Source of the DNA: Candidatus Thiosymbion ectosymbiont of Robbea hypermnestra
GTDB taxonomy: Bacteria; Pseudomonadota; Gammaproteobacteria; Chromatiales; Chromatiaceae
Direction of reading: 5' to 3'
NCBI GenBank assembly: GCA_020443945.1
Contig: JAIZWN010000780.1
Coordinates: 1 to 5,634, forward strand
Length of the DNA: 5,634 nucleotides
The notes under the pieces were generated by a model that worked only from the letters and a program-made list of their open reading frames with translations, did not search any database and had not been told where the DNA came from. This document shows positions 1 through 5,488 of this stretch, piece by piece; positions within the stretch are counted from its first letter, which is position 1; each line of letters opens with the position of its first letter. The position numbers and the translations under genes were made by a program.

Positions 1-413
1 ACCGGATTGCCCAGGGCATCGCAGACCGCGTGAATCTTGGTGCTCAAGCCACCGCGGGAGTGACCAACGGCCTCGTCGGTTTGCTGTGTTTTTGCCGGCG
101 CACCGTGCTGATGAACCCGGACAATGCTGCCGTCCACCCTCACCCATTCCCAATCCGGGTCTTGGGCCAGGGCGTGGAAAATCACGGTCCACTGACCCTT
201 GTGAGACCAGCGGTTATAACGTACATAAACCCGATGCCAATGGCCGAATTCCGGGGGTAAATCACGCCACGGGGAACCGGTGCGTAGAATCCACAGGACC
301 GCTTCTATAAACAGGCGGTTGTCACGGGCGGTGACCCCGCGGTCACCGGCTTTACCTGAAAGCAAGGGGGCAATCCGATCCCATTGGTCGTCACGCAACA
401 TCATACGAGGCAT
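1..413 (-). CDS. IS5-family transposase, N-terminal 137 codons (runs off left edge)
   Basis: Reading the minus strand from an ATG at 413-411 gives an open frame to the window edge with no stop, so the gene is partial only because the window ends. The protein begins MPRMMLRDDQWDRIAPLL and has the IS5/IS427-type N-terminal block: RTGSPWRDLPPEFG near residues 45-58, the first DDE aspartate in VDGSIVRVHQH (about D94), and the hallmark GHSRGGLSTKIHAVCDALGNP around residues 117-137. The remaining catalytic D and E should lie outside the window. A GGGGAGAA ribosome site (421-428, minus) stands about seven bases before the start. It catalyses cut-and-paste movement of the flanking IS. Family assignment is firm; the exact IS name cannot be given. 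Confidence 0.9.
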   Translation of the reverse strand, partial: MPRMMLRDDQWDRIAPLLSGKAGDRGVTARDNRLFIEAVLWILRTGSPWRDLPPEFGHWHRVYVRYNRWSHKGQWTVIFHALAQDPDWEWVRVDGSIVRVHQHGAPAKTQQTDEAVGHSRGGLSTKIHAVCDALGNP

Positions 414-465
414 CAGAAGGTTCTCCCCAATCGTTATAACTATTTGAATTTATAAAATAATTTTT

Positions 466-481
466 TAATTGAGAACACCCC
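466..481 (-). repeat. Terminal inverted repeat of the IS5-family element
   Basis: The minus strand reads GGGGTGTTCTCAATTA inward from 481. A copy with 15 of 16 matches is found at 5489-5504 on the plus strand. The boundary within the run of five Cs (478-482) is set by assuming a CTAG target. Confidence 0.6.
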
Positions 482-485
482 CTAG

Positions 486-657
486 TACCCCATTTCACCT
501 TATTTTACATCCTCAGAGCCCTCCCAAACGCGCCAAGGCAAAGCACAGCGCGCAGGGAATAGCTTACTCTATTGCCAAGCGCTGTAACACAGCCTTGGCG
601 CGTTTGGGGGGCTCCCTTCGGGCGCGACGAGAATGTAAAATAAGGTGAAATGGGGTA
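486..657. mobile_element. 172-bp MITE-like hairpin element with CTAG flanks
   Basis: The terminal repeats 486-510 and 633-657 are perfect inverted copies (25 bp; counting the palindromic flanks the match runs 481-510 with 633-662, 30 bp). Inside them a second inverted pair, 516-539 with 592-614, pairs almost perfectly with one bulged T at 522. A third pair, ACAGCGC 545-551 with GCGCTGT 579-585, and AATAG/CTATT inside that complete a single long stem-loop. There is no reading frame of note. CTAG lies on each side (482-485, 658-661), as expected for a target duplication, and a DUF1016 reading frame resumes exactly at the right CTAG. This is the layout of a non-autonomous element mobilised in trans, perhaps by an IS5 relative. 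I do not recognise a named family. Confidence 0.75.
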
Positions 658-894
658 CTAGGCCAAATGCAGATGTACGTCAACTACTTCGACCGCTTCG
701 TGAAGCTCGACGACGAACATCCGACCGTCGGGATTATCCTCTGTCGGAAGAAGCACGACGCCCTGTTGGAAATCACCCTACCCCAAGACGCCAACATCCA
801 CGCCCAGGAATATCAGCTCTACCTGCCGGACAAGGAGCTGCTACGGCAAAAGCTGGTGGAATGGGGCGAAGAGGCGGAGAGGAACCGCGGATGA
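658..894 (+). pseudogene. DUF1016/YhcG-type PDDEXK nuclease, C-terminal remnant
   Basis: From CTA at 658 the frame reads LGQMQMYVNYFDRFVKLDDE, then PTVGIILCRKKHDALLEITLP and QYQLYLP-like residues, ending TGA at 892-894. This is the conserved C-terminal end of DUF1016 (YhcG-like) proteins, whose PDDEXK fold usually belongs to a protein of more than 300 residues. Only about 78 codons remain. Homology begins precisely at the CTAG that ends the 172-bp hairpin element, so the gene was broken by that insertion. The upstream part may survive beyond the IS on the left. An internal ATG at 667 would give 75 residues but has no ribosome site and lacks most of the nuclease core, so a functional short protein is unlikely. 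It sits 48 bp upstream of the ATPase gene, same strand. Confidence 0.8.
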
Positions 895-942
895 GACGAG
901 CGAAAGCCGTCTCGACAATGCCTTCCGGGAGAAGCTGTAAGC

Positions 943-1983
943 ATGGCGCAGAAGGTCATCCCGATTCCAACCCTGAACGATAATCCCCACGATTTCGCGC
1001 GGCTGTTCGGGATCTGGAGCGAGGCGAATGGCTACTTCGAAGATGTTCGTTTCGACTTTTCCAGTTGTCGTTTTCTGCGGCCCAATGCTGTGGCCTTTCT
1101 CGGCGGTCTGGCGCGGTTGATCCAATCGCGGTGGGGCAGGGTCACCTTCGACTGGAACACGCTCCGCCACAGCGCGGTCATGACCAATCTTTGCCAGAAC
1201 GGATTTGCAGGTACCTTTGCCTACCCATCCTCAAGATGGGACGGCAACTCCATTCCGTACCGCGAAGATACGGCACTCGATATGAATGGAATCATGGACT
1301 ATCTGACTTACAGCTGGATCGGCAAGGGTTGGGTGCATGTCAGTAATCGGCTGCGTGACGCCATTGCCGGGTGCATGTGGTAAATTTACAACAATGCCTT
1401 TGAACACAGCGGTACGGAGATCGGCGTCTTTTCCTGTGGTCAGCATTTCCCGCACAATGAAACTCTGTTGCTTTCCGTGGTCGATTTCGGCCAGGGTATC
1501 CCGGCCAAAATTCGGGGTTTTTTCCAACGGTATATTGGTAAGGATCTGGTTGCCAGACTCACCGGCGCAAGCTGCCTACGCTGGGCCTTTCAGGCCGGCA
1601 ACACGACCAAGGTCGGAGAGCCGGGCGGCTCGGGCCTTGATCTGCTCAAGGAGTTCATCCGGCTCAATCAGGGCAAGTTGGAGATCTACAGTAGAGTTGT
1701 TCCCTTTGTAACATTCTTTAAAATCAGTATGTTACGAGGACCATTTGGTATCTAACCCTTTGTTTTCTGGTCAGCGACCACCGTGTCAGCCTCATATTCC
1801 AATATAACCGATTGATTTTTAAAGACTCGCATCGGGAACAACTCTAGTAACGATGGCTATGCCATTATCGATAAAGATGGCGAACGGTACGAGAATCACG
1901 GTCTTGTCTTTGAAGGTACGGTAGTTCACATCACCCTGCGCTGTGACGAAAAACTCTACCGGTTCCGCGACGAGGTCGAATAG
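943..1983 (+). pseudogene. STAS-like/GHKL ATP-binding protein, broken by a nonsense codon and a MITE
   Basis: The ATG at 943 follows GGGAGA at 927-932. The first part (to about residue 75) has a STAS-like look: VRFDFSSCRFLRPNAVAFLG then a helix and another strand. The second part is a GHKL ATPase: N-box (IYNNAFEHS, residues 148-156), G1 box VVDFGQGIP (D181), G2 box GGSGLDLL (228-235). Two lesions are visible. TAA at 1381-1383 (codon 147) falls where the N-box Glu of ExxxN is expected, one base from GAA. A 153-bp inverted-repeat insertion (1693-1845) then interrupts codon AGT. Removing it restores ...EIYS-NDGYAIIDKDGERYENHG... to TAG at 1981-1983, about 294 residues in all. Visible fragments are 943-1383 and 1468-1755. 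Role by family: ATP-dependent protein kinase or switch acting on a STAS partner, probably the next gene. Confidence 0.8.
1693..1845. mobile_element. 153-bp MITE-like insertion inside the ATPase gene
   Basis: The ends AGAGTTGTTCCC (1693-1704) and GGGAACAACTCT (1834-1845) are perfect 12-bp inverted repeats. AGT stands on both sides (1690-1692, 1846-1848) as a three-base target duplication; a four-base reading AGTA is equally possible, with the element shifted by one base. Excision rejoins the flanking codons in frame. The interior is AT-richer than the neighbours, contains a small hairpin GTAACAT/ATGTTAC (1708-1714, 1729-1735) and puts TAA (1753) and TGA (1813) into the host frame. It has no transposase and shares no terminal sequence with the 486-657 element, so it is a different family. 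Confidence 0.75.
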
Positions 1984-2006
1984 CCCTTAAGAAAGAGAAT
2001 AGAACC

Positions 2007-2357
2007 ATGAAACTATCCATCGGGGACCAGATTGGCCCACGCTGCATCATCAAGGAGGACGGGCAGAAGGTCTACGACGCTATCCATGGCGCGCTGCAAA
2101 AGGGTGAAACCGTTACCCTCGACTTCACGGGGGTAAACCAGTTCGCCTCACCCTTTTTCAACTTCGCCATCGGCCAGTTGTTGCAGGACATCGCCGAGGC
2201 CGACCTGCACCGCCTGCTGCAGATCGAACGCCTCAACGAAACCGGCAGGCTGGTGGTCGAACGGGTTATCGAAAACGCCGCCAAATACCACGGCGACAAG
2301 GATTACCGCAAAATCGTCGATGACATTCTGGAACAGCAGGCCAAGGAGTCGGGCTGA
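2007..2357 (+). CDS. STAS-like (DUF4325-type) domain protein
   Basis: This is a complete 116-residue protein, cytosolic with no signal or membrane segment. The centre, VTLDFTGVNQFASPFFNFAI (residues 36-55), is a STAS-like strand-loop-helix: a buried strand, then the serine-bearing turn before the FFN helix, as in STAS-like DUF4325 proteins. The rest is helical and charged, ending KIVDDILEQQAKESG. Classical STAS proteins are phosphorylated by GHKL anti-sigma kinases, so its natural partner is probably the ATP-binding protein encoded just upstream. Start ATG is preceded by a loose purine stretch (AAGAAAGAG, 1989-1997). The stop TGA shares one base with the next start (TGATG, 2355-2359), implying coupled translation. 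It is the only undamaged gene of the trio. Its target is unknown; a PIN effector downstream is an inference from position. Confidence 0.8.
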   Translation: MKLSIGDQIGPRCIIKEDGQKVYDAIHGALQKGETVTLDFTGVNQFASPFFNFAIGQLLQDIAEADLHRLLQIERLNETGRLVVERVIENAAKYHGDKDYRKIVDDILEQQAKESG

Positions 2358-2731
2358 TGGCGATCAGCTACACCGTACAAGCCGATGTGGTCGACATCAC
2401 CGCCGATACCCCTGGAGCCGAGGATGCGTTTCTGGTGGACACCAATGTCTGGTACTGGTTGACCTATCCCAAGGCCAGCCAGAGCGCACGCCCCCCGGTC
2501 CCTTACCAGACCTCCGATTATCCCGGCTACACCAACGCCGCTCTCGGCGCGGGTGCGCGAATTTTTCAATCCGGGCTGAGTCTGGCGGAACTGACCCATC
2601 TTATCGAAAAAGCGGAACGTGAAATTTACGAAGTCGCCAACGGCCAAATCGGCACCAAGGAATATCGTCATAATCTCCCTGCCGAAAGGGCACGCATGTT
2701 TGCGGAGGTTCAGGCCGCAGCGGGCTTGTGA
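2357..2731 (+). CDS. PIN-domain nuclease, N-terminal half (frameshifted gene)
   Basis: The 124 residues carry the opening of a PIN fold: the strand AFLVDTNVWYWLTYP with the first metal-binding Asp at D28, and the helix SGLSLAELTHLIEKAE with the conserved Glu at E78. The frame ends at TGA 2729-2731 before the remaining acidic residues. These appear immediately in the next frame (2728-2979). One missing base near CTTGTGACC, for example a lost G, would join both parts into a protein of about 207 residues. PIN proteins are Mg-dependent ribonucleases, often toxins, and need the whole acidic cluster, so this half alone should be inactive. The start overlaps the stop of the STAS-like gene. A genuine two-subunit PIN with a GTGA overlap is the alternative, but less likely. 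Confidence 0.7.
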   Translation: MAISYTVQADVVDITADTPGAEDAFLVDTNVWYWLTYPKASQSARPPVPYQTSDYPGYTNAALGAGARIFQSGLSLAELTHLIEKAEREIYEVANGQIGTKEYRHNLPAERARMFAEVQAAAGL

Positions 2732-2979
2732 CCAGTCTTGCCGAGCCGCTGACGATCACCATCGACGCGCCCACGGCCGACGCCGCGCTGGACCGTCTGC
2801 AAACCGAACGGGTCGATGGCTACGATCTCTTTATCCTCGAATCCATGAAGAGCCACGGCCTGGTGCAGGTCATCACCGACGATGGCGACTTTGCCACCGT
2901 TCCCCGCATTCAGGTTTTCACCGCCAACCGCAATGTTATTCGGGCGGCCCGCGCGCAAAGGAAGCTGATCACCCGATGA
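2728..2979 (+). CDS. PIN-domain nuclease, C-terminal half (frameshifted gene)
   Basis: This frame supplies the second half of the PIN fold: YDLFILESMKSHG with the third acidic residue (D33 counted from the GTG at 2728), then VQVITDDGDFATVP with the fourth (D51/D52), and the closing strand and helix IQVFTANRNVIRAARA. The GTG at 2728 overlaps the previous stop as GTGA, but the nearest good ribosome site (GGAGG, 2704-2708) is 19 bases upstream, too far for independent initiation. Most likely it is the tail of one gene starting at 2357, separated by a -1 frameshift. The stop TGA at 2977-2979 overlaps the next ATG (ATGA at 2976-2979), continuing the operon-like packing. Confidence 0.65.
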   Translation: MTSLAEPLTITIDAPTADAALDRLQTERVDGYDLFILESMKSHGLVQVITDDGDFATVPRIQVFTANRNVIRAARAQRKLITR

Positions 2980-3038
2980 CCACCGTCTTCCAGCCTGAAC
3001 TCACCCTCACCGGTTGGCGGGTCGTGACAAAGCCGTGA
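2976..3038 (+). pseudogene. 20-codon stub of a further operon gene (possibly DUF499-type)
   Basis: An ATG overlapping the PIN stop opens a 20-residue frame containing FQPELTLTGWRVVTKP and ending TGA 3036-3038. The ATGA overlap and the proline/tryptophan-rich opening suggest a true gene start whose body is lost. The W-x-V-x-x-P pattern resembles the beginning of DUF499-type ATPase proteins linked to anti-phage loci, where a PH-D-V and AEFAADL block would follow. That block is absent here, so the family guess is weak. The loss ends about 45 bp before the fic start, so the break may mark where the fic segment joined the cluster. Confidence 0.35.
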
Positions 3039-3071
3039 CACCGGCAATGGATGGTGACCTCTCAAGCAAGC

Positions 3072-3077
3072 AGGAGG
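3072..3077 (+). promoter_or_regulatory. Strong ribosome binding site that fixes the fic start
   Basis: AGGAGG lies five bases before the ATG at 3083. Upstream in-frame starts (TTG 3014, ATG 3047) have no comparable site and would add residues with no Fic character. Confidence 0.75.
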
Positions 3078-3082
3078 CTGGT

Positions 3083-4078
3083 ATGGGTTATCAGCCGCCC
3101 TACACCATCACCCCGGAGATTCTGAGTCGGGTCGCCGAGATCAGCGAGGCCGTCGGGCGGCTGACCGTGCTCACCGATCAGGCCAGGGTGTTGCGGCTGC
3201 GGCGCATCAACCGCATCCGCACTATTCGCGGCTCGCTGGCTATCGAGGGCAACACCCTGAGCGAGGCGCAGATAACCGCGATTCTGGAGGGTGAGCGGGT
3301 CATCGCCCCGCCCCGCGAGGTGCAAGAGGTGAAAAACGCCCTGGCCGCCTACGACCGCTTCGGGCGTTGGCGGCCGGAGACGGAAGAGGACCTGCTGGAG
3401 GCGCACGGTATTCTGATGGCGGGGTTGATCGACGAGGTCGGGATGTACCGGCGCGGTGGCGTGGGGGTCATGGCGGGCAGCCAAGTACTCCACATGGCTC
3501 CCCCGGCGGACCGGGTGCCGCAATTGATGGGCGATCTCTTGCAATGGCTGGCCGCAACCGATGCGCATCCGTTCATCGCCAGCTCGGTCTTTCACTATGA
3601 ATTCGAGTTCATCCACCCCTTTGCCGACGGTAATGGCCGCATGGGACGGCTGTGGCAGGGCCTGGTTCTGGCACGCTGGAATCCCCTGTTTGCGGATATT
3701 CCGGTGGAGAGCCTGATCTTCGAGCATCAGGGCGAGTATTACCAGGCGTTGCAGGAGAGCACCGACAAGACCGACTCCGCGCCCTTCGTCACCTTTATGC
3801 TGGGGAGGATCCTGGATGCCGTAATCACCTCCGCCCCCCAAGTCACCCCCCAAGTCGGAGAGCTGATTTCGGTGGTCCGGGGAGAAATGGGGCGCGAGGC
3901 ATTGCAAGCCGCTCTCGGTCTGCTGGATCGCAAATCCTTCCGCGAGCGTTACCTCAAACCGGCCCTGGACGATGGCTCGCTTGAAATGACCATCCCCGAC
4001 AGGCCCAACAGCCGCCTGCAGAAATACCGCCTGACCGACAAGGGCCGCCGGTGGCTGGCGCGGCATAGCAGGGACTGA
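3083..4078 (+). CDS. Fic-family protein adenylyltransferase
   Basis: An intact 331-residue cytosolic protein starting MGYQPPYTITPEIL. It has the Fic core motif HPFADGNGRMGR at residues 178-189: His178 is the catalytic base, and DGNGR binds the nucleotide phosphates and metal. The N-terminal inhibitory motif S/TxxxE(G/N) is present as SLAIEG at 51-56, with E55 the expected blocking glutamate, making it a class II self-inhibited Fic enzyme. Such enzymes transfer AMP from ATP to a hydroxyl side chain of a target protein. After the core comes PQVTPQVGEL (about residues 252-261), a short linker repeat common in this subfamily, then a C-terminal winged-helix-like part ending RLTDKGRRWLARHSRD. No antitoxin gene is adjacent. 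It lies downstream of the broken PIN operon on the same strand. The target is unknown. Confidence 0.9.
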   Translation: MGYQPPYTITPEILSRVAEISEAVGRLTVLTDQARVLRLRRINRIRTIRGSLAIEGNTLSEAQITAILEGERVIAPPREVQEVKNALAAYDRFGRWRPETEEDLLEAHGILMAGLIDEVGMYRRGGVGVMAGSQVLHMAPPADRVPQLMGDLLQWLAATDAHPFIASSVFHYEFEFIHPFADGNGRMGRLWQGLVLARWNPLFADIPVESLIFEHQGEYYQALQESTDKTDSAPFVTFMLGRILDAVITSAPQVTPQVGELISVVRGEMGREALQAALGLLDRKSFRERYLKPALDDGSLEMTIPDRPNSRLQKYRLTDKGRRWLARHSRD

Positions 4079-4203
4079 GTGGGTCCCCGGAAGGGTTCCC
4101 GGGGTCGGGATTTCAGGGCACCTGATCGTTGCGTGAGCCTGAAAGACGGGACTGTCTATTCCCATGCTCACATACCTCGCATCCGGCCACTTCTCGCCGC
4201 GCC

Positions 4204-4232
4204 GAGAATGTAGAATAGGGTGGGATGGGGTA
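4204..4232 (+). repeat. Solo diverged copy of the 172-bp element's terminal repeat
   Basis: Compared with 629-657, 25 of 29 bases match, and all four differences are A-to-G (A at 638, 643, 648 and 649 in the first copy). Similarity fades outside, although TCG..GCGC.GAGAATG is also shared on the 5' side. No inverted partner is visible between the fic stop and here. It is either a decayed second copy of the element or the right end of a longer unit. Confidence 0.6.
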
Positions 4233-4248
4233 TTGGATATCCCCTTCA

Positions 4249-4275
4249 GGGCGCCTTGAAAGATTCGAGGCGCCC
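4249..4275 (+). other. Strong hairpin upstream of the terminator in the leader of the SQR-like gene
   Basis: GGGCGCCTTGAA (4249-4260) pairs with TTCGAGGCGCCC (4264-4275): twelve pairs with one G-T wobble and a three-base AGA loop. It is not followed by a T run, so it is not itself a terminator. It ends two bases before the next stem, which raises the possibility of paired leader structures. Confidence 0.55.
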
Positions 4276-4277
4276 GT

Positions 4278-4304
4278 GCGGGGCAAACAGGCCCCGCCAT
4301 TTTT
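4278..4304 (+). terminator. Rho-independent terminator just upstream of the SQR-like gene
   Basis: GCGGGGC (4278-4284), loop AAACAG, GCCCCGC (4291-4297), then CATTTTT: a seven-pair all-GC stem with a short loop and five Ts. It either ends transcription from the fic side or works as an attenuator in the leader of the following gene. Only 30 bases separate it from the start codon, too few for a complete promoter. Confidence 0.75.
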
Positions 4305-4334
4305 CGAGGTCCCCTTGACTTTCCGGAGCTCGCT

Positions 4335-5462
4335 ATGCCACGCATTACCATTGTCGGATCGGGTTTTGCGGCGCTCACCGCCGTGCGGGCCTTGCGCAAG
4401 GCCGCCCCCAGGATGGCGCTCACCCTGGTGAGTCCCAAATCGGAATTCATCTACTATCCGGGCCTTATCTGGGTCCCCACGGGTCGGCGCACCGGGGACG
4501 ACCTGCGCATTCCGCTGGAACCCTTCCTGCAACGCCTGGGCGTGGCGCATGTGGCCGGGGAGGCCACGGGGCTGGGTGACGGCGGTCGCGTCCTCGAGAC
4601 CACGGCCGGGCGTATCGAGAACGACGGCCTTCTCATCGGCTCCGGCGGTCGCTATATACAGAAGCTGCCGGGCATCGAGCACAGCATCCTCCCCTGCACG
4701 GGTATCGCCGCCGCCCAAGACATCCGCGATCGCCTACAGGCCATGGCCGGTGGGACCATCGCCATGGGCTTCGCGGGCAATCCGCAGGAGCCCGCGGCCA
4801 TGCGCGGCGGTCCCCTGTTCGAGTTCCTGTTCGGCATCGACAGCTACCTGCGCCGGCAAAACCGCCGCGAGCGCTTCGAATTGGTCTTCTTCACCCCGGC
4901 GGAAAAACCCGGCAACCGCCTGGGTCCCAAGGCCGTCGAGGGGTTGCTGGCGCAGATGCGCAAGCGCGGGATCCGCACCCACCTGGGCCACAAGCTCAAG
5001 GGCTTTACCCACACCAAGGTGATGACCGAAGGGGGGGAGCTCGAGGCCGATCTGATCCTCTTTATTCCCGGCATGACGGGGAGTCGGTGGTTCGACAATA
5101 CGGACCTGCCGCGCTCGGCGGGCGGCTTCGTCAAGGCCGACGCACGGTGCCGGGTGGACGGCCTGGAGCGGGTCTATGTGGCTGGGGATGCCGGCAGCTT
5201 TCCGGGGCCCGAGTGGATGCCGAAGCAGGCCCACCTGGCGGACTTGCAGGCCAAGGCGGCGGCCGCGAATCTGGCGGCCGAGCTCGCGGGTAAGCAACCC
5301 ACCGCCACCTATCGGGTGGAGCTGCTGTGCATCGTCGATGCCGACGACCGCGGGATGCTGGTAGCCCGCAACGAAAAGCACAGCCTGGTATTGCCCGCCA
5401 TGCGCCTCTTCCACTGGCTGAAACGCGGCTTCGAGTGGCGGTATCTGCGCCAATACCGCTGA
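4335..5462 (+). CDS. FAD-dependent sulfide:quinone oxidoreductase-like protein
   Basis: An intact 375-residue flavoprotein; GGAG at 4325-4328 supports the start. The N-terminal Rossmann motif is GSGFAAL (8-14), with no signal peptide. FxYYPGLIWVPTGRR resembles the F-x-P-x-x-WV-x-x-G block of SQR and flavocytochrome c sulfide dehydrogenase. The second FAD motif is VYVAGDAG (about 280-287, D285), followed by PKQAHLADLQA. The C-terminus LFHWLKRGFEWRYLRQY is amphipathic and suits monotopic membrane attachment. SQR oxidises sulfide and passes electrons to quinone at the inner membrane. Cysteines at 121 (LPCTG) and 332 (ELLCIVD) line up with two SQR positions (about C128 and C356 in the A. ferrooxidans enzyme), but the central one (about C160) is replaced in the EPAAMRGGPLFEF segment. 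It may therefore be a divergent SQR or a related NDH-2-like quinone reductase. C272 is probably structural. Confidence 0.8.
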   Translation: MPRITIVGSGFAALTAVRALRKAAPRMALTLVSPKSEFIYYPGLIWVPTGRRTGDDLRIPLEPFLQRLGVAHVAGEATGLGDGGRVLETTAGRIENDGLLIGSGGRYIQKLPGIEHSILPCTGIAAAQDIRDRLQAMAGGTIAMGFAGNPQEPAAMRGGPLFEFLFGIDSYLRRQNRRERFELVFFTPAEKPGNRLGPKAVEGLLAQMRKRGIRTHLGHKLKGFTHTKVMTEGGELEADLILFIPGMTGSRWFDNTDLPRSAGGFVKADARCRVDGLERVYVAGDAGSFPGPEWMPKQAHLADLQAKAAAANLAAELAGKQPTATYRVELLCIVDADDRGMLVARNEKHSLVLPAMRLFHWLKRGFEWRYLRQYR

Positions 5463-5488
5463 TGCGCGGCGCGGATACGGCGATCTGG

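Larger units (their letters stand above)
1..481 (-). mobile_element. IS5-family insertion sequence, transposase-proximal end
   Basis: The element comprises the partial transposase plus about 68 bp of AT-rich leader (414-481) that probably carries the transposase promoter. Its end is placed at 481 because the minus-strand sequence read inwards from there is GGGGTGTTCTCAATTA, a plausible IS5-type terminal repeat. The adjoining 482-485 is CTAG, the kind of four-base target (YTAR) that IS5 relatives use. A near-identical repeat occurs alone at 5489-5504. The left end is outside the window, so the duplicated CTAG on that side cannot be checked. Confidence 0.75.

Noticed and set aside
659..668. Ten-base direct repeat TAGGCCAAAT at 659-668 and 5503-5512
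   Set aside because: Repeats of this length are expected by chance in a window this size, and the flanks do not match.
645..983. 112-codon frame overlapping the DUF1016 remnant, including an ATGA overlap at 891
   Set aside because: It starts inside the mobile element, is Arg/Pro/Gly-rich, and runs across two better-supported frames.
1381..1383. Stop-codon recoding at TAA
   Set aside because: No selenocysteine or pyrrolysine context exists for TAA, and the same gene carries a second, unambiguous disruption.
1468..1755. Separate 95-residue gene
   Set aside because: It is in frame with the gene starting at 943, begins in the middle of the G1-box strand, and its last 20 or so residues come from the inserted element.
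4085..4107. Hairpin just after the fic stop (CCCCGG/CCGGGG)
   Set aside because: Short stem with no T run; the terminator at 4278-4304 is the convincing one.
3062..4450. 462-codon open frame on the minus strand
   Set aside because: It lies antisense to the clear Fic gene, crosses into the SQR-like start, has no domain pattern, and is a by-product of GC-rich codon bias.
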